Notes: a model not told the origin generated them from the sequence alone. A stretch of 64,000 nt of DNA from Alcaligenaceae bacterium (GCA_030538235.1 JAUNUJ010000008.1:62001-126000); one strand, 5' to 3'. Counted from the stretch's first letter, positions 43,399 to 53,769 are shown. Numbers and translations are program-made.

Positions 43399-45645
43399 AT
43401 GAGCTGTCAAAGTAAAAAACCTCAGAACCCGAATAGCGAGCAGTTTGAACAAAACAAAGCTTCCACTTGCTGCAGTTGCAGTAGTGACGGTGCGGACGCA
43501 ACTGTTTTAGCTACCGTTACGCCGCTCAAGGCCGAACGGGTCAAGGACGGCAATATTCGTACGCCCATTCGAATTATGCAAATGGATTGCCCAACCGAAG
43601 AAGGCATGATTCGTCGACTTTTCAATGGTATGCCTGAGGTTAAGCAGCTAGACTTTAACTTGATACAGCGTGTCCTTACCGTCACTCATACCCCCGGCTC
43701 GTTGGAACAAATTCTCAAAGGCATTCGCAGTTTGGGCTTCGAACCAGAAGTCCCTGAGGATGGTGCCACGATTGGTAAATTAGAAATTAAACATCGTCCT
43801 TGGTGGCCACTCATCATTGCGGCATTAATTGCCGTGGTCGCCGAAATCAGTCATTTCGCCGGGTGGCCAAGTGTCTTGACAGCCGGTTTAGCCATTGTCG
43901 CGATTGCTATTGGAGGCCTACATACCTACAAAAAGGGTTGGATTTCCTTACGTACCGGCAATTTAAATATCAATGCCTTAATGAGTATTGCCGTGACCGG
44001 CGCCCTACTCATTGGCGAATGGCCTGAGGCCGCCATGGTGATGGTTTTATTCAGTCTGGCGGAAGTGATCGAAGGACGTTCGCTAGATCGAGCGCGCCAA
44101 GCAATTAGCGGCCTAATGGAGCTCGCCCCCGACCATGCCATGGTCTTGCAAGACAACGGCAACTGGCAAGACATAGCCGCACGTGATGTGGCTCTTGGTC
44201 AGATTGTACGTATTGGCCCGGGCCAACAAATCCCTTTAGACGGGGTGATTATTAGCGGCTTTTCTAGCGTTAACCAAGCGCCGATTACCGGTGAAAGTCT
44301 GCCACTGGATAAAGGCATCGACGACTCCGTTTATGCAGGCACCATCAACCTCAATGGTTCTTTTGACTATAAAGTAACTGCCACCTCGGAAAATACCACC
44401 TTGGCGCGCATCATTCACCGTGTTGAAGAAGCTCAAAATGCCAAAGCACCGACACAGCGCTTTATCGATCGTTTTGCCGCCGTTTATACTCCTTCGGTCT
44501 TGGCGCTGGCTTTTGCGCTTGCTGTGTTACCACCTCTACTATTTGGTGGCGAATGGCTCTCTTGGATTTATAAAGCTCTAGTTATGTTGGTGATTGCTTG
44601 CCCTTGTGCCTTGGTGATTTCAACCCCGGTTTCTATTGTCAGCGCCCTCGCAACTGCGGCCCGCAACGGCATATTAATAAAAGGCGGTGTGTATCTGGAA
44701 AATAGTCGCTTATTGACTCATCTAACGTTTGACAAAACCGGCACCATCACTCAGGGCAAACCGAGTTTAAGTGAACGCATCGTTTTTGATGAAAACCGTG
44801 AACAAGACATCCTACGCATCGCGGCAAACATCGCCGCCCGCTCCGACCACCCGATTTCAAAAGCGTTAGTCGAAGCGTCTGAAATCAAAGCAGAGCTTAA
44901 TGCTGTGGAGAGTTTTGAAGCCCTTCCCGGACGCGGCACCAAAGCCCTTATTAATGGTAAAAACTATTATCTCGGCAGTCACCGCCTAATTCACGAACTC
45001 GGCATCTGTAGCGAAGCGTTGGAAACCCGGCTCGCAACCTTTGAACAACAAGGCAAAAACACCACCTTGCTGTGCAGCGAAGAAGAAGTTCTCGCCCTTT
45101 TTGTGATGGCTGATATGGTTAAAGAAAGTAGTCGCCTAGCGTTAGAAGAGCTCCATCAGATGGGCATCAAAACCATGATGCTAAGCGGCGATAACCAGCT
45201 AGCGGTAAACCATATTGCCAATGAAGTCGGTATTCATGAGGCCCATGGCGAGCTATTGCCCGAAGATAAACTACAAACCATCCATGAACTCTCTGAAAAA
45301 GGCATGGTTGGCATGGTTGGTGACGGCATTAACGACGCGCCATCACTCGCCCGTGCTGATATCGGTTTTGCCATGGGGGTGATTGGCTCAGACGCCGCCC
45401 TTGAAACCGCTGATATTGCCTTGATGGATGATGATCTAAGAAAAATTCCCACCTTAATTCGTCTATCTCATGCGACCCACCGTATTTTAATTCAGAACAT
45501 CACCTTTGCTCTCGGCATTAAACTGGTTTTCTTCGCCCTGACTCTGAGCGGTATGGGCACGATGTGGATGGCGGTGTTTGCCGATATGGGGGCGAGTTTG
45601 ATAGTGGTACTGAATGGCTTGCGTTTATTACGTAGCTCCATTTAA
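43399..45645 (+). CDS. zntA: Heavy-metal P1B-type ATPase (Zn/Cd/Pb efflux)
   Basis: 748 aa from ATG 43399; the upstream in-frame ATG at 43348 lies before the predicted transcription start. Exports divalent soft metals. A Cys-rich lead (STCCSCSS) and one ferredoxin-like metal domain with MDCPTEEGMI, which has one Cys where GMDCXXC domains have two, precede the core. Core motifs: CPC in IACPCALVISTP, TGES in PITGESLPLDKG, DKTGT in LTFDKTGTITQG, HP in SDHPISKALVEA, and MVGDGINDAPSLA. Eight membrane helices fit the length. Regulated by the divergent MerR-type gene. Confidence 0.93.
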   Translation: MSCQSKKPQNPNSEQFEQNKASTCCSCSSDGADATVLATVTPLKAERVKDGNIRTPIRIMQMDCPTEEGMIRRLFNGMPEVKQLDFNLIQRVLTVTHTPGSLEQILKGIRSLGFEPEVPEDGATIGKLEIKHRPWWPLIIAALIAVVAEISHFAGWPSVLTAGLAIVAIAIGGLHTYKKGWISLRTGNLNINALMSIAVTGALLIGEWPEAAMVMVLFSLAEVIEGRSLDRARQAISGLMELAPDHAMVLQDNGNWQDIAARDVALGQIVRIGPGQQIPLDGVIISGFSSVNQAPITGESLPLDKGIDDSVYAGTINLNGSFDYKVTATSENTTLARIIHRVEEAQNAKAPTQRFIDRFAAVYTPSVLALAFALAVLPPLLFGGEWLSWIYKALVMLVIACPCALVISTPVSIVSALATAARNGILIKGGVYLENSRLLTHLTFDKTGTITQGKPSLSERIVFDENREQDILRIAANIAARSDHPISKALVEASEIKAELNAVESFEALPGRGTKALINGKNYYLGSHRLIHELGICSEALETRLATFEQQGKNTTLLCSEEEVLALFVMADMVKESSRLALEELHQMGIKTMMLSGDNQLAVNHIANEVGIHEAHGELLPEDKLQTIHELSEKGMVGMVGDGINDAPSLARADIGFAMGVIGSDAALETADIALMDDDLRKIPTLIRLSHATHRILIQNITFALGIKLVFFALTLSGMGTMWMAVFADMGASLIVVLNGLRLLRSSI

Positions 45646-45747
45646 GATATTGTAATGACAGGCTTGATGCTTGAGGAGCGACAAAAGACCGCTACTTCCA
45701 CTTAAAACACATCGCACAATTGACGCCGTTCGCCATTCGACAAATTT

Positions 45748-46674
45748 ATGAACAACAAAAGCACTATTCAACATAATAAATCTTATCGCCAACTAGGTTT
45801 TGTTTATGCCATGCTTGGTGCCATTTTGTTCTCATCAAAATCTATCGTCATTAAATTTATCTACCAATATGACGTTGATGTGGCAACCACTTTAGGCTTC
45901 AGATTGCTACTAGCCATGCCTTTCTTCGCGGCTGTGGCCCTATCGCAGATGATTAAAGTACATCGTGGCGAACTAGCTCCTGTGTCTTTAAAAAACGCAC
46001 TCAAACTGATTGTGCTCGGATTTTTAGGTTATTACCTCGCCAGTCTACTCGACTTTGCCAGTCTAAAATATATTAGTGTGAGCCTGGAACGACTCATCCT
46101 GCTGATGACCCCAAGCTTTGTTTTGCTGTTTTCCATGTTGTTTTTAAAAAAGAACGTCTCGCGGCGTCAACTCATCTCCTTAGTCATTTCGTATGCCGGG
46201 GTTTTATTGGTTTTTGTGCAGGATTTCTCTGTCGGTGGCAGTGACATCGTGCTTGGCAGTCTACTGGTGCTTGGCTCCGCTCTTAGCTATTCTTGCTATG
46301 TTATCGGTGCCGGTGAATTGCTACGAGAGATTGGTTCCACACGCTTTGTCGCCTATGCCATGCTGGTTTCCACTTTCTTTGTTTTGAGTCAATTGCTCTT
46401 CCTGCATGGTGGTGATTGGATCATACAACCCCTACCGGTTTATGGCTGGTCCTTATTTCATGCGGTGGTCAATACATTTATCCCGACTTTTATGCTGATG
46501 TGGTCGGTAGAACGCATTGGCGCCCCAATGAGTACTCAGTTGGGACTGATTGGACCAATCTCCTTATTGTTTTTAGCTTGGATATTTCTTGATGATCCGG
46601 TCACTCTGATGGATTGGATAGGCACAATAATTGTATTATCCAGCCTGTATATGTTGGGTCGCGCCAAAGGCTAA
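45748..46674 (+). CDS. EamA/DMT family transporter
   Basis: 308 aa with about ten hydrophobic segments in two EamA repeats (GFVYAMLGAILFSSKSIVIKFIYQ in part; YSCYVIGAGELL and STQLGLIGPISLLFLAWIFLDDPV in the second). Exports or imports small metabolites such as amino acids or nucleobase derivatives; substrate unknown. No clear ribosome site before the ATG at 45748. It stands alone between the metal ATPase and psiE. Confidence 0.85.
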   Translation: MNNKSTIQHNKSYRQLGFVYAMLGAILFSSKSIVIKFIYQYDVDVATTLGFRLLLAMPFFAAVALSQMIKVHRGELAPVSLKNALKLIVLGFLGYYLASLLDFASLKYISVSLERLILLMTPSFVLLFSMLFLKKNVSRRQLISLVISYAGVLLVFVQDFSVGGSDIVLGSLLVLGSALSYSCYVIGAGELLREIGSTRFVAYAMLVSTFFVLSQLLFLHGGDWIIQPLPVYGWSLFHAVVNTFIPTFMLMWSVERIGAPMSTQLGLIGPISLLFLAWIFLDDPVTLMDWIGTIIVLSSLYMLGRAKG

Positions 46675-46760
46675 AATACACCAACACGCTCGAACTTGTT
46701 ATATACTCAAAATCTACAAATTGAGGAAACACTCAAGAGCACTGGACGGAGAGGATTAAA

Positions 46761-47285
46761 GTGAGCACCGAACCAATAAAAAATGACCCTACATTCAGCG
46801 ATAAAGCCTCAGAAAAAGCCATACAATTGCGGGATCAGATGCACTCACGAGTCGAATCTGTCGGTAATTTATTAGTCGAAGCCTTTCATTACCTAGCCCT
46901 GTTTGTGATTGGTGCGATCACGGTTTATGCAGGCACCTTAACAGCCATCGATATACTGGCTCAAAAACAGATCTCTGTTGACGATATCTTGCTCCTCTTT
47001 ATCTATTTGGAGCTTGGTGCGATGGTCGGTATCTACTTTAAAACCAACCATATGCCGGTGCGCTTCTTGATTTATGTGGCCATTACAGCATTAACCCGCA
47101 TGATGATTTCAGATATTTCTCATCACAATGATCCTAATATGGGCGTGGTCTATATTTCTGCAGCAATCTTGTTGCTGGCTCTTGCCGTATTGGTCGTGCG
47201 TTTCGGTTCTGCGCGCTATCCCTCAATACGCAATAATTCCAAGGCAGTCCGAGTCAATGACGAGCTTCATGAAGGCGTCGAATAA
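46761..47285 (+). CDS. psiE: PsiE family membrane protein
   Basis: 174 aa with a GTG start, seven bases after GGAGAGGA. Four hydrophobic segments (LFVIGAITVYAGTLTAIDILA; ILLLFIYLELGAMVGIYF; VRFLIYVAITALTRMMISDI; ISAAILLLALAVLVVRFG, each cited in part) and the TNHMPVRFLIYVAITALTR signature identify the phosphate-starvation-inducible PsiE family, whose function is not known. Both ends are charged and cytoplasmic. Confidence 0.82.
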   Translation: MSTEPIKNDPTFSDKASEKAIQLRDQMHSRVESVGNLLVEAFHYLALFVIGAITVYAGTLTAIDILAQKQISVDDILLLFIYLELGAMVGIYFKTNHMPVRFLIYVAITALTRMMISDISHHNDPNMGVVYISAAILLLALAVLVVRFGSARYPSIRNNSKAVRVNDELHEGVE

Positions 47286-47352
47286 GGGCGTAATTAATCT
47301 ATCAGCATCGTCCGTTTTATCATCTCTAAAACAAACTCACCGACGATAATCT

Positions 47353-47386
47353 AAGGGCTTCCCTGTATTTATTGAGGAAGCCCTTT
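47353..47386 (+). terminator. Terminator after psiE
   Basis: AAGGGCTTCC/GGAAGCCCTT with a 13-nt loop followed by TATAAT; ten perfect pairs, short U-tract. Confidence 0.75.
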
Positions 47387-47417
47387 ATAATGCAGCCATG
47401 ATCTCTCTAATTTGATA

Positions 47418-48971
47418 ATGAGCAGCGTTAAAGACACCATGTTAAATGCGACCCCTCAAGAGGATACGATCCTCTTTTTAAAACGTCTTGCCCCCACGAT
47501 TATCGAGACACATATCTCGATGGTTTTTCTCGATGATAATTACGCCTATAAACTTAAAAAAGCGCTGACCTTGCCCTTTGTCGATTTCAGTCAAACTGAG
47601 CAACGTCTTGCCTGCTGTCACGATGAACTCAGGTTAAATCGTCGCACCGCTCCGGATCTCTATCTGGAGGTGATGCCAATTTATCGCCACTCAAATGGTC
47701 AACTAAGCTTTGATGACGACGGTCAGAGCGAGGTAATTGATGCCGTACTCAAGATGCGACGCTTTGATAGCGACACTTTGTTTAGTAAATTGGCACAAAA
47801 AGACCAACTTAACAGTGAGATGATGACACAGCTGGCTCACGCTATTGCCGATTTTCATGAGCAGGCAGAGATTTCCCCCGACTATCAGGGAGCCAAACGC
47901 ATTCGCGATATCATTGAGCTCAACAAACTATCTGAACCATTGGTCAACAAGGCCCTAGGACATCAGCGGATGACTGTGCTCAATCTGCTGTTATTAAAAG
48001 ATATCGGATATCACGCTGCTTTATTAAATAGTCGCGCAGCCAATGGCAAAGTTCGCCACTGTCACGGCGATCTGCATTTGAACAACATTTGCCTCTGGCA
48101 ACAGACAGCAACCCTTTTTGACTGTCTTGAATTTAATGAATCCATGGCCACTACTGATGTGCTCTATGATTTGGCCTTTGTTTTAATGGATTTATGGCAT
48201 TATAAACAACACGACCACGCCAACTGGTTGATGAATCGTTATATGGACCAAATTAATGAAGCGGATGCTTTGGTCTTATTGCCGCTATTTATGAGTCTGC
48301 GCGCCTCAATTCGAGCCATGGTGATTGCCATTCAGGCCAACAATAGTGACAACAAGACTGAAACAAAGCACTGTCAACAACAGGCCGAGCAATTTCTTGA
48401 TTTAGCCTTTGACCTACTGCAAAGACCCAAAAGCCAGCTGCTGGCCATTGGTGGTTTAAGCGGTAGTGGCAAATCCACCTTGGCCCGAGCGTTGGCACCC
48501 TATTTCGGTGCAGCCCCCGGTGCCCGTGTTTTATCCAGCGATCGTATTCGCAAAAAACTCTTCGGCGTTGCCCTAGAAGACAGGTTACCACCGGAAAGCT
48601 ATACCGAAGCCAGCTCAAACCTAGTCTATCGCACACAGCGAGAATTGAGTTTGGCGATTTTACAGAACGGCCATAGCGTTATTGCCGATGCTGTTTTTGC
48701 AAAAGATTTAGAGCGTGAAGCCATTGAACTTTGCGCACAGCAAGCCAATGTACCCTTTAATGGCCTTTGGCTTGAAGCCCCGCCAAAGGAATTGATGAAT
48801 AGAGTCGAAGCCAGAAAAAATGACCCCTCCGATGCCACTGTTTCAGTGGTTAAAAAACAGTTAAAAATAGCCCCCGGAGAAATTCATTGGCCACGGCTTA
48901 ATAGTGCTCAAGCTCTTGATGAGCTGTTACCTCAGGCATTAACACTTCTTAAGGGCAAATGGCCCTGGTAA
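47418..48971 (+). CDS. Fused aminoglycoside-phosphotransferase-like and P-loop kinase protein
   Basis: 517 aa. The N-terminal half is a phosphotransferase fold: the ATP lysine region in NYAYKLKKALTLPFVDFS, and the catalytic loop HGDLHLNNICLW with LFDCLEFNE. The C-terminal half is a P-loop kinase with Walker A GGLSGSGKSTLARAL (Lys352) and ADAVFAKDLEREA as in gluconate-kinase-like proteins. This two-domain family is common in proteobacteria and uncharacterised; the usual label 'aminoglycoside phosphotransferase' should not be read as antibiotic resistance. ATG 47418 or 47439 could be used. Its 3' end abuts the hydrolase gene. Confidence 0.85.
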   Translation: MSSVKDTMLNATPQEDTILFLKRLAPTIIETHISMVFLDDNYAYKLKKALTLPFVDFSQTEQRLACCHDELRLNRRTAPDLYLEVMPIYRHSNGQLSFDDDGQSEVIDAVLKMRRFDSDTLFSKLAQKDQLNSEMMTQLAHAIADFHEQAEISPDYQGAKRIRDIIELNKLSEPLVNKALGHQRMTVLNLLLLKDIGYHAALLNSRAANGKVRHCHGDLHLNNICLWQQTATLFDCLEFNESMATTDVLYDLAFVLMDLWHYKQHDHANWLMNRYMDQINEADALVLLPLFMSLRASIRAMVIAIQANNSDNKTETKHCQQQAEQFLDLAFDLLQRPKSQLLAIGGLSGSGKSTLARALAPYFGAAPGARVLSSDRIRKKLFGVALEDRLPPESYTEASSNLVYRTQRELSLAILQNGHSVIADAVFAKDLEREAIELCAQQANVPFNGLWLEAPPKELMNRVEARKNDPSDATVSVVKKQLKIAPGEIHWPRLNSAQALDELLPQALTLLKGKWPW

Positions 48972-49003
48972 AAATAACCACTCAATGGATTAAAGAAGAC
49001 AAT

Positions 49004-49558
49004 ATGAACAAGGCATTTATTTTAATTGACTACTCGGTGGATTTCATTGCCGATGACGGCGCACTAACAACCGGTAAACCGGGGCAAGCGCTAGAGCAAG
49101 ATATCTTAAAATACGCTAAAGAGTTTGTAGATAGTGGCGATTATTTTGTTATTGCGATGGACGATCACTTCGAAGGCGATAAATACCACCCCGAAACCAA
49201 GCTCTTTCCACCGCATAACCTGCATGACAGCGCCGGACAACAGCTCTATGGCTCAACCCAAGACTACTATCAACAAGTCAAAGATCGAGACAATGTTTAT
49301 TTTTACTATAAAACCCGCTACTCGGCTTTTGCCGGCACTACCCTCGATCAGAAACTAAGAGAACGCAGTATCAAGGATATCTATCTGGCCGGTGTTTGTA
49401 CCGATATTTGTATTATTCATACAGCGGTTGATGCCTATAACCTCGGTTATAACATTCACGTACCTGAATCTTGTGTGGCCAGCTTCAATCAGATCGGTCA
49501 CGAATGGGCTCTAGGACACTTTGAATCCAGTCTCGGCGCCAATGTTATTCGCAAGTAA
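49004..49558 (+). CDS. Cysteine hydrolase, isochorismatase family
   Basis: 184 aa. The triad is visible: Asp in FILIDYSVDFI (near 9), Lys in YYKTRYSAFAGT, Cys in GVCTDICIIHTAVDAYNLGY. Family members hydrolyse nicotinamide, isochorismate or carbamoyl compounds; the HFEGDKYHPETKLFPPHN segment resembles nicotinamidase-like proteins that bind a metal. ATG 49004 is preceded by AAAGAAG; the frame extends upstream into the kinase gene. It lies 32 bp after that gene and is probably co-transcribed. Confidence 0.85.
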   Translation: MNKAFILIDYSVDFIADDGALTTGKPGQALEQDILKYAKEFVDSGDYFVIAMDDHFEGDKYHPETKLFPPHNLHDSAGQQLYGSTQDYYQQVKDRDNVYFYYKTRYSAFAGTTLDQKLRERSIKDIYLAGVCTDICIIHTAVDAYNLGYNIHVPESCVASFNQIGHEWALGHFESSLGANVIRK

Positions 49559-49573
49559 TTGTACGAATTAAGA

Positions 49574-49600
49574 TAGCAGAGCGATCAATCTGCTCTGCTA
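49574..49600. terminator. Hairpin between the cysteine hydrolase and usp genes
   Basis: TAGCAGAGC/GCTCTGCTA, nine perfect pairs with a 9-nt loop between convergent genes. U-tracts are poor on both sides. Confidence 0.6.
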
Positions 49601-49624
49601 GTTGAATAGGCTAATAGTTTACTA

Positions 49625-50074
49625 CTAGTCTTTTTGAGGAATAATGGTCACAGGACAAATACCGGCCTGAATCACACCATAACTTACCCCACCAAGTACA
49701 GCGCGGATTGGTCCCAGACCACGCGATCCCATAACGACCATCTCAATCGGACTATCAGTATCCTGACTTTCAGTAACACGATTTACAATACACTGCTTAG
49801 GATCACCCACTAACATCTCAAGGGTATAAGAAATCTGACTGGCATCAAGAATTGCCTTGCCCTCGGCCACAGACTCTTCAAACAATAACTCTTGATACTC
49901 TCTTACATCTGCTTGGGAAAACATGCGCTTCGAGTGGACAGTCTGGAAACTAGGCTGCGCATTGACTGCAACAATTTCTGCTTTCTCACTGCCGGAAACC
50001 ATTTTGATAGCCCAGTGCAATGCTTCGATTGAGTTCTTGGAACCATCAAGAGCCACTAAAACCTTGTTTAACAT
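49625..50074 (-). CDS. Universal stress protein UspA family
   Basis: 149 aa. Single Usp domain: MLNKVLVALDGSKNSIEALHWAI with the Asp that contacts nucleotide, and MGSRGLGPIRAVLGGVSYGVI, which carries the G-2X-G-9X-G(S/T) ATP motif, ending CPVTIIP. ATP-binding type by motif. GAGGTGAG lies before the ATG. Same strand as the catalase gene upstream, 109 bp away, and likely part of the same stress setting. Confidence 0.92.
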   Translation of the reverse strand: MLNKVLVALDGSKNSIEALHWAIKMVSGSEKAEIVAVNAQPSFQTVHSKRMFSQADVREYQELLFEESVAEGKAILDASQISYTLEMLVGDPKQCIVNRVTESQDTDSPIEMVVMGSRGLGPIRAVLGGVSYGVIQAGICPVTIIPQKD

Positions 50075-50183
50075 ATTCTCACCTCATTTGTATAAAAGTA
50101 TTTGTTGATTGTCGCACCATGCAAAAGTAGGCACTTAAGCCAATTATACACGGTGAGACAATCAACTCAGAGGTTTTTAAGGC

Positions 50184-51659
50184 TTATTTAAGAGCACTTG
50201 GTGACTTTTTATAAGCCTCCTCAATGCGTTGACCGATTTCTTGATCAACATTTTTCCAATAGTCAAATACGCGCTCAAGTACCGGACTACGTACACCTTG
50301 AATCGCGCCGACGATGGTCTCTACAAAGGTAGCACGTTGCTGATCATCAAAGACTTCGCGCACTAAAGTGCCGGCTTGACCATAGTCATCGTCCTCAGGG
50401 TATAAAGAATAGGCTTGACGCACTAACTCACCATCAGACTCCCAACCGTCTTCAACCGGACCGGTCTGGTCGGCATAAGGACGACCGGCGGTATCACTTA
50501 AGTAGGTCGGCTGATTACCACTATGTTGGTACGCCATATTGCCGTCAAACATATAGTTATTAGTCGGCACTTTAGGCTGATTTACCGGCAATTGATGGAA
50601 GTTGGTACCGATCCGATGACGATGCGCATCAGCATAGGCAAATACGCGACCTAAGAGCATCTTGTCCGGAGACAAACCGATACCGGGAACCAAGTTCGCC
50701 GGCGAGAAGGCTGCTTGCTCAATTTGCGCAAAGAAATTCTCAGGATTGCGATTTAAGGTCATACGACCCACCGGAATTAAAGGATAGTCTTTACGTGACC
50801 AAGTCTTGGTTAAATCAAAAGGATTAAAACGGTAATTCCGAGCCTCTTCATAGGGCATGATTTGTACCGATAAAATCCAAGACGGATAATCGCCACGCTC
50901 GATTGATTCAAATAAATCACGACGATGTGAATCAGCATCCTTACCGCTCATTTCGGTCGCTTGGTCATTAGAGTAGTTTTCTTCACCCTGACATGTATGG
51001 AAGTGGTACTTAACCCAGAAACGCTCGCCCTCGGCATTAACCCACATATAAGTATGTGAGCCATAACCATTCATATTGCGCCAGCTCTTAGGCAAACCGC
51101 GACGACCCATCAAATACGTGACTTGGTGAGCGGTTTCAGGATGCGTAGTCCAGAAGTCCCATTGCATATGGTTATCACGTAAACCGGAATCCGGTAAACG
51201 TTTTTGGCTACGGATGAAGTGTGGGAATTTCATCGGATCACGCACGAAGAAAACTGGCGTATTATTACCAACTAAATCGTAGTTACCTTCCGTGGTATAG
51301 AATTTTAAAGAAAAACCGCGGACATCGCGCCACGTATCGGGACTACCCTGCTCACCAGCTACGGTAGAAAAGCGTGCAAGCATCTCGGTTTGAACACCCT
51401 GCTGAAATAATGCTGCCTTAGTGTAGGCACTGACATCGTGGGTTGTTTCAAATACCCCAAAGGCACCTGAACCCTTGGCATGGGGTTGTCGTTCAACGAT
51501 TTTTTCACGGTTGAAATGCGCCAATGTATCGACCAAATGGTGATCGTGCAAGACGATAGGACCGTTTGAGCCAACGGTTAAAGAATTGCGGTCACTGACG
51601 GCCGGCGAACCGTTCAGATGGGTCGCATGACCTAATTTTTTATCAGACTGATCAGACAT
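50184..51659 (-). CDS. katA: Monofunctional heme catalase
   Basis: 491 aa, small-subunit (clade 3) size. Breaks down hydrogen peroxide. Active-site His in [13 protein letters not shown] (near residue 61), the distal Asn in [15 protein letters not shown] region, and the proximal heme Tyr in [20 protein letters not shown] lies six bases before the ATG. The upstream 190 bp hold only loose ATAG/TTAT spacing reminiscent of an OxyR site, not enough to call. No signal peptide, so cytoplasmic. Confidence 0.97.
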   Translation of the reverse strand: MSDQSDKKLGHATHLNGSPAVSDRNSLTVGSNGPIVLHDHHLVDTLAHFNREKIVERQPHAKGSGAFGVFETTHDVSAYTKAALFQQGVQTEMLARFSTVAGEQGSPDTWRDVRGFSLKFYTTEGNYDLVGNNTPVFFVRDPMKFPHFIRSQKRLPDSGLRDNHMQWDFWTTHPETAHQVTYLMGRRGLPKSWRNMNGYGSHTYMWVNAEGERFWVKYHFHTCQGEENYSNDQATEMSGKDADSHRRDLFESIERGDYPSWILSVQIMPYEEARNYRFNPFDLTKTWSRKDYPLIPVGRMTLNRNPENFFAQIEQAAFSPANLVPGIGLSPDKMLLGRVFAYADAHRHRIGTNFHQLPVNQPKVPTNNYMFDGNMAYQHSGNQPTYLSDTAGRPYADQTGPVEDGWESDGELVRQAYSLYPEDDDYGQAGTLVREVFDDQQRATFVETIVGAIQGVRSPVLERVFDYWKNVDQEIGQRIEEAYKKSPSALK

Positions 51660-51848
51660 AACTAACTCCTTAATTTATTTTTAAGGTTAAACGGATAGAT
51701 CATGTATTGCTGAATGACCTACCCGTTTATAGTACAAGTTGAAAACCGATTAAGCCAATTTTAATTATTACTTATAACGATAAATAAATACTATCAATAA
51801 AAACTACCAATACCCTAAGACTATATTTAATATGGGCTTTATAAGCCA

Positions 51849-53036
51849 TTAAGCCTCACGGATTTCAGCGATCAATTCGTCTAACCACTGCAGGCACAAG
51901 TCTAACTCTTCCTTGCTGATATTTAAGGCCGGCATAAAGCGGAGCAAGTTATTGCGTGGTGCGTTAAGCAGGAGACCTTCGGGGGCTCTTTTACGTGCAG
52001 CTTCAACAATCGCTGGCGCCTCATCACGATCCAAAATAAGAGCTCGCAATAGCCCCTCGCCTCGCTCACCTCTGAAACCCCACTTCTCGGAGAGTTTAAG
52101 CAGACCATCTGAGAGTTGCTTGCTGCGCTCGCCAACCGTCTCCATAAAACCATCGGCAGCCAAGGTATCAAAAACTGCCACACCAACAGCAGTCATCAGA
52201 GGATTGCCGTTGTACGTACCACCCTGATCGCCATGCTCAAACACGGACACCGATTCTTTTGCCAATAAGGCGGATAAAGGCACGCCGCCGCCAATACCCT
52301 TGCCGAGGGTCATGATATCCGGCTCAATATCAAAGAGTTGATAGGCAAACATACTGCCGCATCGACCCATACCGGTTTGTACTTCATCGACAATCAAAAG
52401 AATACCCTCGTCATCACATAAACGACGTAACTGCTGCATAAACTCTTTGGTCGCAGGAATCACACCGCCTTCGCCCTGCACCGGCTCCAACATAACAGCA
52501 ACCGTGTCCTCATCAATCAAGGCTTTAACTGAATCAATATTGTTGTATTCGGCTTTTGGGAAACCGTCTACTTGTGGGGCAAACATCTTGTCCCAACCGG
52601 CTTTGCCCGACAAAGACATGGTCGCTAATGTGCGACCGTGGAAAGCATGACCGAAGCTGATAATTTTAAAGGCGCCTTTACGGTGCTTAGTACCCCACTT
52701 ACGAGCTAATTTAATGGCGCCTTCATTGGCCTCGGCACCGCTATTAGCAAAAAACACCCGATCAAAACAAGAGGCACCGGTTAAGCGTTTGGCCAAGTCA
52801 ATCATCGGTTGATTATAGAAAGCCGGTGATGGATTAATTAGTAAGTTGCTCTGAGTGTTTAGTGCATTAATAATAGGCTGTGGATTATGGCCTAAACAGT
52901 TAACTGCCCAACCCTGTAACATATCCAAGTAACGCTTGCCCTGGTGATCTTCTAACCAAGAGCCCTCACCCTTTGTAAAAATCAAATCCGGACGTGTGGT
53001 GATGTCCATTAAAAATTCGGTGTCCGATAAACTCAT
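51849..53036 (-). CDS. argD: Acetylornithine aminotransferase
   Basis: 395 aa. Class III PLP aminotransferase; forms N-acetylornithine in arginine synthesis and can act on succinyl-diaminopimelate. YLDMLQGWAVNCLGH, FFANSGAEANEGAIKLARKWG, LIVDEVQTGMGRCGSMFAYQ and the PLP lysine in MTLGKGIGGGVPLSALLA are diagnostic. The ribosome site is weak. It stands alone on the minus strand upstream of katA. Ornithine or other omega-transaminases are less likely given the length and motif match. Confidence 0.92.
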   Translation of the reverse strand: MSLSDTEFLMDITTRPDLIFTKGEGSWLEDHQGKRYLDMLQGWAVNCLGHNPQPIINALNTQSNLLINPSPAFYNQPMIDLAKRLTGASCFDRVFFANSGAEANEGAIKLARKWGTKHRKGAFKIISFGHAFHGRTLATMSLSGKAGWDKMFAPQVDGFPKAEYNNIDSVKALIDEDTVAVMLEPVQGEGGVIPATKEFMQQLRRLCDDEGILLIVDEVQTGMGRCGSMFAYQLFDIEPDIMTLGKGIGGGVPLSALLAKESVSVFEHGDQGGTYNGNPLMTAVGVAVFDTLAADGFMETVGERSKQLSDGLLKLSEKWGFRGERGEGLLRALILDRDEAPAIVEAARKRAPEGLLLNAPRNNLLRFMPALNISKEELDLCLQWLDELIAEIREA

Positions 53037-53281
53037 AGAAAAACCTAAATCCTTGACTAAAATTTAATAAAGTGAATTGCTGACGATGCTTTATTATGCC
53101 TCTTATAAATGGCTAATTTGTGGTTTTTACGCCTTTTTTGCAAGAGAAAAGACCAAAACTCTTGCGATATGTCTTACTCTAAGTATGGCTTTTAACTATA
53201 GCGACCTAGTTTCAAGGTAAAATCTTTGATTGTTTGAATAGCTTATGCTTATTTTGATTGATATAAATAGGGAGGCCTATC

Positions 53282-53749
53282 ATGTATGACGTCTTAGTTT
53301 ATGTATATGAAAATTATTTCACGCCTGCCACCTGCCCTAAGCCGGAAGACTTAGCAATGCATTTAGCTGCTGCCGGCTTTGAACATGATGATATCCATGA
53401 TGCGATGAGTTGGCTACATCGCTTAGCAATAAATACTGAAAGCCTCAAAGAAGAAGAGCAGCTCTCAATCTCTGAGAGCGCTACGCGTGTTTATGGCTCT
53501 TATGAGCAGTATAAATTAGGTATTGACGGCATCAGCTTCTTGTACTTTATGGAAGGCTCCGGTGCTTTGACGCCATCGATGCGCGAAGCCATCGTAAGCT
53601 GCGCTCTAGATGCGCCACAAGATACCTTGGACCTAACTGAATTCAAGATCATCGCGCTCATGGTCATGTGGAGCCAAGAGCTTGAAATTCACCATGCACT
53701 ACTAGATGAATTCCTGTTGCATAGTGACGAGGAACAAACTATACACTAA
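53282..53749 (+). CDS. smg: Smg family protein (DUF494)
   Basis: 155 aa, acidic, soluble. MYDVLVYVYENYF at the start and LDLTEFKIIALMVMWSQELEIHHALLDEFLL (in part) at the end are the family marks. Smg occurs in beta- and gammaproteobacteria next to dprA or topoisomerase genes; its function is not established. GGGAGG lies seven bases before the ATG. Here topB is on the same strand 3.1 kb downstream, with a membrane-protein gene inserted in reverse between them. Confidence 0.92.
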   Translation: MYDVLVYVYENYFTPATCPKPEDLAMHLAAAGFEHDDIHDAMSWLHRLAINTESLKEEEQLSISESATRVYGSYEQYKLGIDGISFLYFMEGSGALTPSMREAIVSCALDAPQDTLDLTEFKIIALMVMWSQELEIHHALLDEFLLHSDEEQTIH

Positions 53750-53769
53750 GCCTTAGGTTGGTACTATCT

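Noticed and set aside
47418-48400. Aminoglycoside resistance gene
   Set aside because: The phosphotransferase-like domain belongs to a fusion family with a P-loop kinase and is not a known resistance enzyme.
51660-51848. ATAG-N7-TTAT spacing upstream of katA resembling an OxyR site
   Set aside because: Only the first half fits and the region is very AT-rich, so the match is not better than chance.
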